Assembly: GCF_008806955.1 (NCBI RefSeq)
Contig: NZ_CP031727.1
Coordinates: 2,556,001 to 2,620,000 of the forward strand
DNA length: 64,000 bases
Reading direction: 5' to 3'
From: Cellvibrio sp. KY-YJ-3
GTDB lineage: Bacteria > Pseudomonadota > Gammaproteobacteria > Pseudomonadales > Cellvibrionaceae
This document shows positions 53,310 to 62,917 of the stretch, in pieces. The notes under the pieces are model-generated. The model saw only the letters and a program-made list of their open reading frames with translations. It made no database searches and was not told the origin of the DNA. The translations under genes were made by a program, and so were the position numbers. How positions within the stretch are numbered: position 1 is the stretch's first letter; each line of letters opens with the position of its first letter.

Positions 53310-54125
53310 TCAGCATATTCGTGAAATTTCGGTAATGCGAGCAGCACTGGCTGTTGTTGAAAGTGGTAACCGTATATATGACTTGATGATGGAATTAACA
53401 CGAATCTTTCTTGCTACAACAGAGCCCTCTCTACTTCCTGCATCATTAGTGTTGCCTTCAATGGTGGTAACCATTCTTCCGCTAACACTTTCCACTATTC
53501 CTATGTGCGAAAAAGTGAAAACCACAATATCACCTTTCTGAGGTGTGAAAAACTCTGAGTTTCTTGGGAAAATTAAGCAGTTATTATTTTTCGCCCAGAT
53601 GTTCAAAAACCGACTCACTGATGCTTCTTTTGGGGGTTGTGTTGTCAAAAAGAAAGGGGAGTTGTTTAGTAGTTTCTGCACGCAAAATGATACAAAAGCG
53701 GCGCACCAAGGATAGCCATCTGTAGCACCATTTATCGTCAGTGAGTCTGACTTAAAAATTGCCAGAAGTTCTTGGCTATCTCCGGCTTTATTATTTCCTG
53801 TCTCCTTCACACCAATATATTTTGCTGCGATTTCAGCCAGCAATGCCTGTGGCGAAGAAGCGCTAGAGGATGGGGTGCTGACAGTTGCTAATTTGGTTGT
53901 TGCATATGGTGCACCTAGGGACAGCGCATGCCATGTTTTTGGGCCAACCACGCCATCAGCCGTTAGTCCGGCATTTTCCTGAAAATGCTTAAGTGCCTTT
54001 AATGTTGCTGAACCAAAATCACCATCTACAGTTAAAAAGGTATTCTCATTAAATGCATTGAGCAATTTTTGTAGGTTTTCAACTGATTTTCCTTGTGATC
54101 CCTTGCGTAATGTTTTTTGTGTCAT
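53310..54125 (-). CDS. Peptidoglycan-binding CHAP/TIGR02594-type hydrolase, possible toxin
   Basis: A 271-residue protein without signal peptide. An N-terminal PG-binding domain (about 5-70, KGSQGKSVENLQKLL and DGDFGSATLKALKHFQ) is joined by a Thr/Ser linker to a cysteine-peptidase domain of the CHAP/NlpC type. The likely nucleophile is Cys141 (PWCAAFVSFC) and the histidine is His207 (FSHIGIV), with Glu223 near by. It would cleave peptide crosslinks in the cell wall. The upstream gene encodes a lipoprotein 33 bases away, so an effector and immunity pair is likely. Lower GC than the neighbours suggests transfer. A phage lysin is an alternative, but no other phage genes occur here. Confidence 0.72.
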   Translation of the reverse strand: MTQKTLRKGSQGKSVENLQKLLNAFNENTFLTVDGDFGSATLKALKHFQENAGLTADGVVGPKTWHALSLGAPYATTKLATVSTPSSSASSPQALLAEIAAKYIGVKETGNNKAGDSQELLAIFKSDSLTINGATDGYPWCAAFVSFCVQKLLNNSPFFLTTQPPKEASVSRFLNIWAKNNNCLIFPRNSEFFTPQKGDIVVFTFSHIGIVESVSGRMVTTIEGNTNDAGSREGSVVARKIRVNSIIKSYIRLPLSTTASAARITEISRIC

Positions 54126-54158
54126 AGATAATTTCCTTTTTTAAATTTTTCCCAGTAG

Positions 54159-54662
54159 TCAGTTTTTTTCCAAATAAATCCACATGTCAGGTGAAATAAA
54201 TTCGATGTCAGACTTCAGCTCCAACCACAAAATCCCTTTTTCAGTAAAAACACCGCGAACATGTTCACCGTATAGATGCTCTGCATTTATACATAAGTTC
54301 TTGTAATTCGAAGTCATATCTTGAAGGTCGGGTTCTTTGTAGATTCGCGTTATCTGGTACTGATCTGTTAATGTTTGAACGTCAATTTTTATAGTGGAGC
54401 CACCCATCTCAGTATGAAAATGTGAACCTGAAATGGTAGAGCTTTTAAAACTGCTAATTTCTACCACATCCGTTCCATCAAGCACCTCAGTGGGTAACTT
54501 TTTGAATGCATCCGTGGGTATATTGCATGTTTTGGGCACCAGTATTTTTGCTGTGCTGCCCACCTCATTTTTAATTTCGCTAGCTATATTGTGCTCGTTT
54601 ATACAGCCGCCTAGTAAAAAGGCTGCCATGTAAAGAAGGTTCTTCTTATTAATATTGCTCAA
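54159..54662 (-). CDS. Lipoprotein of unknown function, possible immunity protein
   Basis: A 167-residue lipoprotein: TTG start at 54662 set by a strong GGAGG 7 bases upstream, signal peptide starting SNINKKNLLYMAAFLLGGC (lipobox LGGC, Cys20). The mature part is a mostly beta-strand protein with two further cysteines and no family I recognise. It lies 33 bases before the cell-wall hydrolase gene on the same strand, the usual layout of a periplasmic immunity protein protecting against a peptidoglycan toxin. AT-rich like its partner. The function is inferred from context only. Confidence 0.65.
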   Translation of the reverse strand: MSNINKKNLLYMAAFLLGGCINEHNIASEIKNEVGSTAKILVPKTCNIPTDAFKKLPTEVLDGTDVVEISSFKSSTISGSHFHTEMGGSTIKIDVQTLTDQYQITRIYKEPDLQDMTSNYKNLCINAEHLYGEHVRGVFTEKGILWLELKSDIEFISPDMWIYLEKN

Positions 54663-54912
54663 CGTTAATCCTCCATAATTTAAGGGTGGTTGATTTTATA
54701 CTTCAACCAATCGTTGTGGTCGAATTATTGCTCGCTATTGAGATAATTTGCTCACAGTTTCAGTGTTTCGATTAAGTCTGGCGGGTTTAGATCTTTATCC
54801 CATTTGCATGATTTAATTAAAACTCCTGACAATCAGTTCCTATTGCAAGTTGCGTACAGAAATAAGTACAGGTAGCATGAGGTCTTTACAGATCCTGTTG
54901 GGGAGACGACCT
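54663..54912. other. Divergent intergenic region, lipoprotein / YefM-YoeB
   Basis: About 250 bases. The direct repeat GTACAG occurs twice near 54856-54873 (14 bases apart) before the antitoxin gene and could be part of a YefM-type operator, but it is not palindromic as typical sites are. Nothing else is recognised. Confidence 0.4.
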
Positions 54913-55167
54913 ATGGATACTATGAGCTATACCGCGTTTCGCAATGATCTGGCCAGTGTGCTGGACAAGGTGAACGATGATCATAAGCCGGTGCTGATTA
55001 CCCGTCAGAATGGGAAGCCAGCGGTGGTGATTAGCTTGGAAGATTTTCAGGCCTACGAAGAAACCGCGTATTTGATGGCTAGCCCGAAAAATGCCGCGCG
55101 GCTGAATGATGCAATTAACCAGGTGGCCGCAGGGAAGGCGACGCAGCGGGGGTTGATTGAGGAATGA
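54913..55167 (+). CDS. yefM: Antitoxin YefM (Phd family)
   Basis: An 84-residue type II antitoxin that binds its operator and neutralises YoeB. The Phd/YefM N-terminal fold is visible (MSYTAFRNDLASVLDKVNDDH, then PVLITRQNGKPAVVISLEDF) and the acidic/disordered C-terminus would wrap the toxin. A strong GGGGAG lies before the ATG at 54913. It overlaps the toxin gene by 4 bases (ATGA), so translation is coupled. Confidence 0.95.
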   Translation: MDTMSYTAFRNDLASVLDKVNDDHKPVLITRQNGKPAVVISLEDFQAYEETAYLMASPKNAARLNDAINQVAAGKATQRGLIEE

Positions 55168-55418
55168 TATTGGCGTGGGCGGATAATGCCTGGGAAGATT
55201 ATCTTTACTGGCAACAAACGGATCAAAAAACACTGAAGCGCATTTATACCCTAATCAAAGAAATTCAACGTCAGCCCTTTATCGGAATAGGTGACCCTGA
55301 ACCGCTTAAACACCACTGGTCAGGATATTGGTCGCGGCGAATTGATCGCGAGCATCGGCTGGTTTATCGCGTTGAAAATGAAATGATAATTGTGGTGCAA
55401 TGCCGTTATCACTATTGA
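55164..55418 (+). CDS. yoeB: mRNA interferase toxin YoeB
   Basis: An 84-residue RelE-fold toxin that cuts mRNA in the ribosomal A site. The catalytic set known from E. coli YoeB is intact at the same positions: Glu46 (GDPEPLK), Arg65 (REHRLVY) and His83 at the C-terminal RYHY. Functional by sequence. purU starts 40 bases downstream. Confidence 0.96.
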   Translation: MILAWADNAWEDYLYWQQTDQKTLKRIYTLIKEIQRQPFIGIGDPEPLKHHWSGYWSRRIDREHRLVYRVENEMIIVVQCRYHY

Positions 55419-55458
55419 TGACTACATTTTTAAATTGAATTTGATAAAGAGAAATCAC

Positions 55459-56319
55459 ATGTCTGCTGTTAAGGAAATCGTTTTAACCTTTAGTTGTCAG
55501 GATTCCAAAGGCTTGGTGGCCGCCGTGGCCACTTTATTTGCGACCTTGGGTTTTAATATTAAAGAGTCTTCGCAATTTGAAGATGTGCAAAGCAACCGCT
55601 TTTTTATGCGCACCGTATTTGAGTGCCCGGTGGGTTATAACCTGGGGCAGATTCGCTCGCTGTTTAAGCCGCTGGGCGAGCAGTTCCAAATGGATTGGAA
55701 TATTTTTGATAGCCACACCAAGCCGCGTGTGCTAATTGCGGTTTCCCAATGGGGGCACTGTTTGAATGCACTGCTGAACAGTTGGAAAAACGGTTCGCTG
55801 CCGATTGATATTGTGGGTGTAGTGTCCAACCACAATGTGATGCGCGATTTAACGGAATGGTATCAATTGCCATTTCATTATTTACCCATCACCGCCGACA
55901 CCAAAGTGCAGCAAGAGGCACAGCTGTGGCAATTGATGCAGGATTTGCAAGCCGAATTTTTAGTGCTTGCGCGCTACATGCAAATTCTTTCTGACGATTT
56001 GTGCCGCAAATTAAATGGCCGCGCGATCAATATCCACCACTCATTTCTGCCAGGTTTTAAAGGTGCAAAACCGTATCATCAAGCGTTTGAGCGTGGGGTA
56101 AAACTCATCGGTGCTACCGCGCATTTTGTCACGGCTGATTTGGATGAAGGCCCGATTATCGAGCAGTCGGTAGAGCGTGTGTCCCACGTAAATTCACCGG
56201 ATGAAATGGCAGAGATCGGGCGCGATATTGAAGCGGTAGTGTTGAACCGCGCGGTGCGCTGGCATGCGGAACATCGCGTGTTGTTGAATGGCACCAAGAC
56301 GGTGGTGTTTTCAAGATAG
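55459..56319 (+). CDS. purU: Formyltetrahydrofolate deformylase PurU
   Basis: Hydrolyses 10-formyltetrahydrofolate to formate and tetrahydrofolate, balancing one-carbon pools. The 286-residue product has an N-terminal ACT domain (about 5-80, VLTFSCQDSKGLVAAVA) and a formyltransferase-like domain with INIHHSFLPGFKGAKPYHQA and DLDEGPII, the family's catalytic Asn, His and Asp region. The ATG at 55459 removes an in-frame extension overlapping yoeB. Confidence 0.93.
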   Translation: MSAVKEIVLTFSCQDSKGLVAAVATLFATLGFNIKESSQFEDVQSNRFFMRTVFECPVGYNLGQIRSLFKPLGEQFQMDWNIFDSHTKPRVLIAVSQWGHCLNALLNSWKNGSLPIDIVGVVSNHNVMRDLTEWYQLPFHYLPITADTKVQQEAQLWQLMQDLQAEFLVLARYMQILSDDLCRKLNGRAINIHHSFLPGFKGAKPYHQAFERGVKLIGATAHFVTADLDEGPIIEQSVERVSHVNSPDEMAEIGRDIEAVVLNRAVRWHAEHRVLLNGTKTVVFSR

Positions 56320-56357
56320 GTCAGTGCATAACTTCTTTTGGTGAGCAAACTGGTGAC

Positions 56358-56393
56358 AAAAAACGCTGCGATAATGTTATCGCCGCGTTTTTT
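56358..56393. terminator. Bidirectional terminator, purU / MFS gene
   Basis: A long hairpin with one mismatch (AAAAAACGC, GCGATAA, then TTATCGC, GCGTTTTTT) lies between convergent purU and the MFS gene, with A and T runs on both sides. Confidence 0.85.
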
Positions 56394-56419
56394 ATTGGAT
56401 CAGATAATGTCGGTGTAAA

Positions 56420-57574
56420 TTATTTGTGAGTCGCTTTTTTGGCCGACATCGCCAGCGCCAATAACCCAAGCGCTACAATCCCGAATGACACATTCAAACT
56501 GCTTAACTCAGCGATAAAACCAATCACCGCTGGCCCCGCTAATAACCCTGCGTAACCCATGCTGACTACGGCAGCAATCGCCAAACCCATTGGCATGGAT
56601 GTTTGATTGCCGGCGGCGGTAAATAGCACCGGCACTATGTTGGATGCGCCCACGCCAACCAGCGTGAAGCCGATAAAAGCGGTAGGGGTAAAGGGGGTAA
56701 GTACAACTAACAAAAAACCACTTGCAGCGCAGAGTCCACCCCAGAACACAACCCGGGTGCCGCCGAGGGCGTTGACAATTTTATCGCCGGTGAAGCGGCC
56801 GATGGTCATGGCGACTGAGAAACATGCGAAACCCAAACCGGCGTAAACCGGGTCGATACCGCGTAATGTATTGAGGAATACAGCGCTCCAATCCAGCACT
56901 GCACCTTCGGCGAGGAAGGCGACAAAACACAGGCTGCCGATGAGTAATACTTTGCCGCGCGGTAATACAAAAAAGGGTTCGCGTTCGCCGCTAGTACTTT
57001 CGTTAATATTTTTTGGTAATAAATCTTTTGCAGAGTAGGCCAGCATCAGTAAGAGCACGGCGGTAAGGCAGAGCAGGGCGTGAAAGGGCGATAAACCCAG
57101 CCACATCAGTGCGCTCATGACTACGGCGCCAAAGATCCCGCCCAGACTATAAAAGCCGTGGAAGCCCGACATCATCGCGCGGCCGCTGGCTTTTTCTACC
57201 ACTACCGCTTGCATGTTCATGGCGACGTCCGTGGCACCGAGCATCATGCCGAAAATTAATAAGTTAATGGCCATGCCGGGAATACCGGGGGAAATGGCGA
57301 GGCAGACCAAACTCACACACATTAGTAACAAGGTGGTGGTGATAACCCGACGGCAGCCGTAACGATTAACCAGTGGGCCGGTGACCGGCATCGCCAGCAG
57401 TGAGCCAACGCCAAAACACAGAATTAATAAACCGAGGGTGGATTCACCAATCGCCAGTCGTGCTTTCACAAATGGAATCAGCGGCGCCCAAGCCGACATG
57501 GCGAGACCGGTAATTAAAAACGCAAAACGGGTGGAGAGGTATTGGGCTGTACCAATAGGGTGGGTGGCAGACAT
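56420..57574 (-). CDS. MFS transporter
   Basis: A 384-residue major facilitator protein with about 12 helices. It shows the loop GPLVNRYGCRRV between helices 2 and 3 and resembles small YbjJ-type members. The substrate is unknown. Shares a terminator with purU. Divergent from the lactate permease. Confidence 0.85.
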   Translation of the reverse strand: MSATHPIGTAQYLSTRFAFLITGLAMSAWAPLIPFVKARLAIGESTLGLLILCFGVGSLLAMPVTGPLVNRYGCRRVITTTLLLMCVSLVCLAISPGIPGMAINLLIFGMMLGATDVAMNMQAVVVEKASGRAMMSGFHGFYSLGGIFGAVVMSALMWLGLSPFHALLCLTAVLLLMLAYSAKDLLPKNINESTSGEREPFFVLPRGKVLLIGSLCFVAFLAEGAVLDWSAVFLNTLRGIDPVYAGLGFACFSVAMTIGRFTGDKIVNALGGTRVVFWGGLCAASGFLLVVLTPFTPTAFIGFTLVGVGASNIVPVLFTAAGNQTSMPMGLAIAAVVSMGYAGLLAGPAVIGFIAELSSLNVSFGIVALGLLALAMSAKKATHK

Positions 57575-57762
57575 AAGTAAAAACTTCCAGCGAATAAATC
57601 AAGCTGCGCACTATACCTGTCGCCAAAACGCAGGGTTAGTGAGGATTTGTAAATCGGATTTGCCCTATCAACTATGCTTGATACAGCGCAAATGGCGCTT
57701 GAGCATTTGGACTAGGATAGCCACATGAGATCACCTTTTATTTTTTGCCGGCGGTCGCGCCA

Positions 57763-59376
57763 ATGACCTGGTTGCAATTATTCACCACGCTAGTACCCAT
57801 TCTGTCAGTGTTTATCCTGCTGGTTTTACTGCGCTTGCCCGCGACCCGCGCTATGCCGCTCAGCCTGTTAATTACCGCTGCGTTTGCCGCCTGGGTGTGG
57901 CAGGTATCTGCAGTGCAATTGGCAGCATCGATACTGGAGGGGTGGATTATCGCCTTCACTATTCTGGTGATTGTGTTTGGGGCCATCTTGCTGCTGAACA
58001 CCCTGACGGCTCTGGGGGCGATTCGGGTTATTTGCGACTGGTTCGCGCGTATCTCGCCGGATCACCGGGTGCAGGTGATTATCATCGCCTGGTTATTTGG
58101 TGCATTTTTGGAGGGAGCCAGCGGCTTCGGAACGCCAGCAGCGATAGGTGCGCCTTTGTTGGTCGCTTTGGGTTTTCCCCCGATGGCAGCCGTGGTAATG
58201 GCGTTAATTGGGGATAGTGCGCCAGTCTCGTTTGGGGCGGTGGGTACGCCGGTGATTGTAGGCATAGGGCAGGGGTTGGCGAATGCGACGCCTGACCGGC
58301 TGCAGCAGATTGCCCTTAGTGCCCTGACGCTGGATGTGTTTATCGCCAGCTTTCTCCCGCTGTTAATGGTAGCCATGCTGACGCGCTTTTTTGGCGCCAA
58401 TCGCAGCTGGCGCGAGGGCTTGCTGCTTTGGCGTTTTGCTCTATTTTCCGGTCTTGCCTTTACCTTACCTGCCTATGGCGTACTGCGCCTGTTGGGGCCG
58501 GAATTCCCCAGTATTCTTGGTGCTCTGGTTGGATTGCTGTTAGTCGTTGGCGCCGCACGGCGTCGCTGGTTACTGCCTACCGAGGTCTGGCGCTTGCCGG
58601 TTATGACAGATGAATTGCTGCCCCATGCCACCGGCGTTACACAGCTGCCAACGATGGGTTTATTCAAAGCCTGGTTTCCCTACCTGTTGGTAGCAGGGTT
58701 ATTGGTGCTGACCCGGGTGGATACGCTGCCGTTTAAGGCGCTGTTGCAGTCAGTCAGCATCGAATTTAACGCGTTGCTAGGGACGCAAATTTCTACGCGG
58801 GTCGCGCCGCTCTATTTGCCGGGCAGTATTTTTGTGCTGGTCGCCGTGGTGATTGGTTTGTTATATCGCCTGCCATTGGTTGCTACAGGGCAATTATGGC
58901 GAGCATCACTCGGGCGCCTATTACCCACCAGTATTGCGCTGGCGACCTCGGTACCTATGGTGCGCATTTTCCTCAATTCTGGCGAGAACAGCGCGGGTTT
59001 GGCGGCAATGCCCAAAGAATTGGGGGTTTTGGCGGCCGACACCTTTGCCAATCAGTGGCCGCTGGTGGCGCCATTTATTGGTGCTTTGGGTAGTTTTATC
59101 GCTGGCTCCTCTACCTTTTCCAACATGATGTTTGCGCGCTTGCAGCAGGACGCCGCCCAAACGGCTGACCTGCCCGAACATTGGATTCTGGCGCTGCAGA
59201 TGCTTGGCGCCAATGCGGGCAATATGGTGTGTGTGCTTAACGTAGTGGCAGCGGTTTCGGTGGTGAAACTGGTAGGGCGGGAGGGCGATGTGATTCGCTA
59301 CACCTTGGCACCGGCGCTGCTTTATTGTGCCTGCGCAGGTGCTTTGGGATATTTGGTAGTGGCGTTAGTTGTGTGA
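57763..59376 (+). CDS. lctP: L-lactate permease LctP family
   Basis: A 537-residue membrane protein with about 14 helices, importing lactate (and often glycolate) with protons. Family marks are [22 protein letters not shown] and [15 protein letters not shown] in the first half and [18 protein letters not shown] with [20 protein letters not shown] near the end. The ATG at 57763 is used; a TTG at 57745 is possible. Ends 3 bases before the convergent solute-binding gene. No lldD or lldR is next to it, but a D-lactate dehydrogenase lies 3.5 kb away. Confidence 0.91.
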   Translation: MTWLQLFTTLVPILSVFILLVLLRLPATRAMPLSLLITAAFAAWVWQVSAVQLAASILEGWIIAFTILVIVFGAILLLNTLTALGAIRVICDWFARISPDHRVQVIIIAWLFGAFLEGASGFGTPAAIGAPLLVALGFPPMAAVVMALIGDSAPVSFGAVGTPVIVGIGQGLANATPDRLQQIALSALTLDVFIASFLPLLMVAMLTRFFGANRSWREGLLLWRFALFSGLAFTLPAYGVLRLLGPEFPSILGALVGLLLVVGAARRRWLLPTEVWRLPVMTDELLPHATGVTQLPTMGLFKAWFPYLLVAGLLVLTRVDTLPFKALLQSVSIEFNALLGTQISTRVAPLYLPGSIFVLVAVVIGLLYRLPLVATGQLWRASLGRLLPTSIALATSVPMVRIFLNSGENSAGLAAMPKELGVLAADTFANQWPLVAPFIGALGSFIAGSSTFSNMMFARLQQDAAQTADLPEHWILALQMLGANAGNMVCVLNVVAAVSVVKLVGREGDVIRYTLAPALLYCACAGALGYLVVALVV

Positions 59377-59379
59377 TTG

Positions 59380-60246
59380 CTAGCGCTCGGTTTTCCGCAG
59401 GCTAGCAGTGGGGTTATAAAAGCTGCTGTTATCCACGCGGTCCAGAATCTTGCGGTAACTGCCATTCTTTTTCAGTTGTTTAAGGCCTTGGTTGAAGGTA
59501 TTGATCAGCGCCTGCGCGTTGGGGTGAGTTTTGCTTGCCAGCAAATAACCCTCTGGTGCACTTAGCGCGGGCTCTATTACCTTGAGTTTGCGCGGGTCTA
59601 TGCTCAGCTGGGCGGCCATGTAAAACCCTGACATCTCATCGGTGGCAAACAAATCCACCCGGTCGGCCATCAGCAATTTTATGTTTTGGATGTCCGAGGG
59701 CACCATAATCGGGTTGATAACCTGGGCATCAACCGCGCGATAAAAATCCTCTGTGTAGGTAAAGCCCAAGGTGGCGCTCATCCGATACTGGCTTAAATCC
59801 CCAAAGTTCTTCCAGCGGATGGCATCGCTATTGGTGCGTTGGAAAAAAACCGTGCGGTTGACTATGAGTGGGTCGCTGAACAGCATGGCCTCGCGCCGTT
59901 CGCTGTTTTCATACCAGTAGCTGGTGGCGTCAAATTTGCCCAAGCGTGCCTCTTCAAAAGCGCGTTTCCAGGGTAAGTACACAAACTCCACGGTCACCCC
60001 CTGGGTGGCAAACGCGGCTGCGATAATATGGTTCACATGGCCATTATCAGGCAGTTGTTGGCCTGTCCAAGGGGCGAATTCGCCAGTGGCAATACGGATG
60101 GTTTGTTGTGCCGGAGCGGCTGATTCCGCCGCGGGGTGTTGGTAACTCTTTGTGTTGTCGCCAGCGGCCAGGCAGCTGAGGCTAAACGCCAGCGAGAACG
60201 ACAAGGAACGTGAAAGGGTAGATCCAATCAATTTGGCCAGTGACAC
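59380..60246 (-). CDS. Periplasmic solute-binding protein, family 3
   Basis: A 288-residue exported protein. From a GTG start at 60246, set by GGAG six bases upstream, it has a signal peptide (SLSFSLAFSLSCLAAG) and a type-3 binding fold (about 45-270: TIRIATGEFAPWTGQQLPD, VEFVYLPWKRAFEEARLGKFD). These resemble polar amino-acid binders, but no ABC permease or ATPase gene is adjacent, so it may serve as a sensor or work with a distant transporter. Confidence 0.83.
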   Translation of the reverse strand: MSLAKLIGSTLSRSLSFSLAFSLSCLAAGDNTKSYQHPAAESAAPAQQTIRIATGEFAPWTGQQLPDNGHVNHIIAAAFATQGVTVEFVYLPWKRAFEEARLGKFDATSYWYENSERREAMLFSDPLIVNRTVFFQRTNSDAIRWKNFGDLSQYRMSATLGFTYTEDFYRAVDAQVINPIMVPSDIQNIKLLMADRVDLFATDEMSGFYMAAQLSIDPRKLKVIEPALSAPEGYLLASKTHPNAQALINTFNQGLKQLKKNGSYRKILDRVDNSSFYNPTASLRKTER

Positions 60247-60361
60247 ACATAGCTCCTGTACTGAACTCACAAAAACCGTCTAATCCAATTACGCGGCCTG
60301 CTTATCATTTGATCACAACACACTGTTTATAGCTCACATAACCGGCTTTTGCCTTGTCGCC

Positions 60362-62872
60362 TCAATCTGCCCAGCAAATAAGCGGGTTTTCTGCCGGTAC
60401 TTGGGCGTGAGGGTGACAGGCTATAGCGCGCAGGCTCCAATCACTCACTGGTCGGTGTTGCGGAATAACACCTTGGTAGTGATAGGCGTTAATCGCTCCG
60501 GTTAGGGGGTAAGCCAATTGCAGGCGGATGCACTCTGCAGGTACCTCGCCCACTGGATCGGCGATCATTTCTATCGCCACCTGCTCCGGTGCTATACCGC
60601 CTAAATAAACCTGGGTTTCAGCCAGCCAGTTGCCCGCGCGTTCGGTCATCGTGAGTTTCCCAAGATGAATTTCATGCCAATGGCGTGCCAAATGCTGTTG
60701 CCAGAGGCGCAATTCCTGCGCCAGCGCGCCTTGCTTGTCCATGCGCTGCTGGTACTGCCGGGCGGCGGGCAGGTAGTAGTTGTCCAGGTAATCGCGCAGC
60801 ATGCGATTGGTGCTAAAACGGGGAGTGAGCTGCGCCATGCTGGTGCGCATTAGTTGCAGCCAGCGACGGGGAATGTCCTCGGCATCCCGTTCGTAAAAGC
60901 AGGGAATGATCTGTTGTTCCAGCAATTGGTAGAGCGCTTCGGCATCGGCGGCGTCCTGTTCCGCGCCGTATTCGCCGCCATCACCCAGTGCCCAGCCGTA
61001 TGCCGGGTCGTAAGCCTCGGCCCACCAACCATCGAGTGATGAAAGATTCAACCCGCCATTGACCAGCACTTTCATACCGCTGGTGCCGCAGGCTTCCCAG
61101 GGGCGACGGGGATTGTTGATCCACACATCAACCCCTTGCACCAAATGGCGGGCGAGGGCGATATCGTAATCCTCGATAAAAATCAGGTGCTTGGCCACCT
61201 CGTCGCGCTGCACAAATTCCTGCCAACGCTGCAATTTGGCTTTGCCCAGTTTGTCGGCCGGGTGCGCTTTACCTGCCACCAATAGCTGCACCGGGTGGCG
61301 GCTGTTGCACAGTAAACGCGTCAGGCGCTCCTGGTCGTGCAACAGCAAATCCGGGCGTTTGTACTCGGCAAAGCGGCGGGCAAAACCCAGGGTGAGAATA
61401 TTCGGGTCGAGCGGGTGGAGGTTGGGTAGGCTGCAATCCAGCTGGCTGGATTCATGGCGCCACTGGCGCTGGTAGCGCAGGCGGGCATAGTCCACCAGCC
61501 GCGCCCGGCTGGTGCTGGCGAGCTGCCACAAGGTCTGGTCGCTCAGTTTTTGCCAGCGTGCGGGGTTGAGTTGGGTTTCGTCCTGCTGCCAGGGGGTGTC
61601 GCCGAAGAGTTGGCGCCACAAGGCGTCGCTGTTGCTCGCGGCCCAGCTGGGCATATGCACGCCATTCGTCACATGGCCGACCGGTACTTCGCGCTGCGGC
61701 CAGCGTGGAAACAGTGGCTGGAAAATACGCTGGCTGACTTGGCCGTGCAATTCACTGACGCCATTGCTGTGCGCGCAGGTGCGCATGGCGAGGTAGGCCA
61801 TGTTGAACTCCTCGCTGGCATCTTTGGGGTTGGCGCGCCCTAGCGCGAGTATGTCATCCATAGTGACGCCCATCTCCAGCGCGGCCTCACCGGCATAGCG
61901 GCGCAAAAGTTTACTGGGGTAGCGATCAAACCCCGCTGCCACAGGCGTGTGGGTGGTAAACAAATTGCCGCTGCGCGTGGCCCAAAGTGCCTGCCAAAAA
62001 TCGACTTGATGCTTAACGCAATGAGCGCGGATTCGTTCCAGCGTGGCAAAAGCGGCGTGGCCCTCATTCAGGTGGCAGATATCGATCTCCAGCCCCAGCC
62101 GCTCCAGTAAGCGCCAGCCACCAATGCCCAGCGCGATTTCCTGCACCAGCCGCAGTTCGGTACCACCGCCGTAAAGCTGGCTGGTTATGCCCCGGTCGCG
62201 GGGTTGATTGCAGGGGTGATTGCTATCCAGCAGGTAAAGTTTGACGCGCCCGACCTGGGCTACCCACACCCGAAACAGCACTTCGCGACACAGAAAGTTG
62301 GTAGCGACATCCATCCAGCTGCCGTCCTTATCCAGCAGCGGTGTCAGGGGCAAACTGCCGGGATCGTTAAACAGATAAGTCTGCTGCTGCCAACCCTGGT
62401 TATCAAAGCTCTGGCGAAAGTAACCTTCCTGATACAACAGCCCTACACCCACCAGCGGCACGCCCAAATCGCTCGCGGTTTTTAAATAGTCGCCCGCCAG
62501 AATACCCAAACCACCTGCATAGAGTGGCAGGGCATCGCATACACCAAATTCCATACTGAAATAGGCGATGCCTTTGAGTGGCACATTGGTGTAGTGCTGC
62601 TGATACCAACCCGGTTCGTCCAAATAGCGACGGCGCGCTGCCACGAGTTGGGCGAGGTGGGTGAGGAAATCCGGGTCTTTCGCCAGCTGTTGCAAATGTT
62701 GGTCACTGGTGAATTGCAACACACTCACCGGGTTGCCTGTGCTCTCCCACACGGCGGGGTTGAGCCGGTGCCAGAGGGCATCGCCGGAATGGTTCCAGCT
62801 CCACTGCAGGTCGGCAGCCAACTCGTGCAATATCGCCAGCGGTGGTGGCAATTGACGTTCAAGGTTCGGCAT
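60362..62872 (-). CDS. glgP: Alpha-glucan (glycogen/maltodextrin) phosphorylase, GT35
   Basis: An 836-residue PLP enzyme that releases glucose 1-phosphate from alpha-1,4-glucans. It begins with a DUF3417-type domain (about 1-110), typical of the more distant phosphorylase group, followed by the phosphorylase core (YFSMEFGVCDALPLYAGGLG, NEGHAAFATLERIR, THTPVAAGFDRYP). The PLP lysine is Lys601 in ACGTSGMKVLVNGGLNLSS. GGAG lies before the ATG. It follows the D-lactate dehydrogenase gene on the same strand, consistent with sugar-to-lactate flux, although the link is inference. Confidence 0.93.
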   Translation of the reverse strand: MPNLERQLPPPLAILHELAADLQWSWNHSGDALWHRLNPAVWESTGNPVSVLQFTSDQHLQQLAKDPDFLTHLAQLVAARRRYLDEPGWYQQHYTNVPLKGIAYFSMEFGVCDALPLYAGGLGILAGDYLKTASDLGVPLVGVGLLYQEGYFRQSFDNQGWQQQTYLFNDPGSLPLTPLLDKDGSWMDVATNFLCREVLFRVWVAQVGRVKLYLLDSNHPCNQPRDRGITSQLYGGGTELRLVQEIALGIGGWRLLERLGLEIDICHLNEGHAAFATLERIRAHCVKHQVDFWQALWATRSGNLFTTHTPVAAGFDRYPSKLLRRYAGEAALEMGVTMDDILALGRANPKDASEEFNMAYLAMRTCAHSNGVSELHGQVSQRIFQPLFPRWPQREVPVGHVTNGVHMPSWAASNSDALWRQLFGDTPWQQDETQLNPARWQKLSDQTLWQLASTSRARLVDYARLRYQRQWRHESSQLDCSLPNLHPLDPNILTLGFARRFAEYKRPDLLLHDQERLTRLLCNSRHPVQLLVAGKAHPADKLGKAKLQRWQEFVQRDEVAKHLIFIEDYDIALARHLVQGVDVWINNPRRPWEACGTSGMKVLVNGGLNLSSLDGWWAEAYDPAYGWALGDGGEYGAEQDAADAEALYQLLEQQIIPCFYERDAEDIPRRWLQLMRTSMAQLTPRFSTNRMLRDYLDNYYLPAARQYQQRMDKQGALAQELRLWQQHLARHWHEIHLGKLTMTERAGNWLAETQVYLGGIAPEQVAIEMIADPVGEVPAECIRLQLAYPLTGAINAYHYQGVIPQHRPVSDWSLRAIACHPHAQVPAENPLICWAD

Positions 62873-62917
62873 GGACGGCGCTCCTTTGCGTGTAATGGGC
62901 GGCTAAACGTCAGTGTT

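Noticed and set aside
57680-57715. 6-bp inverted repeat CAAATG / CATTTG as an LldR operator before the lactate permease
   Set aside because: Too short, and unlike the known LldR operator; no lldR gene is adjacent.
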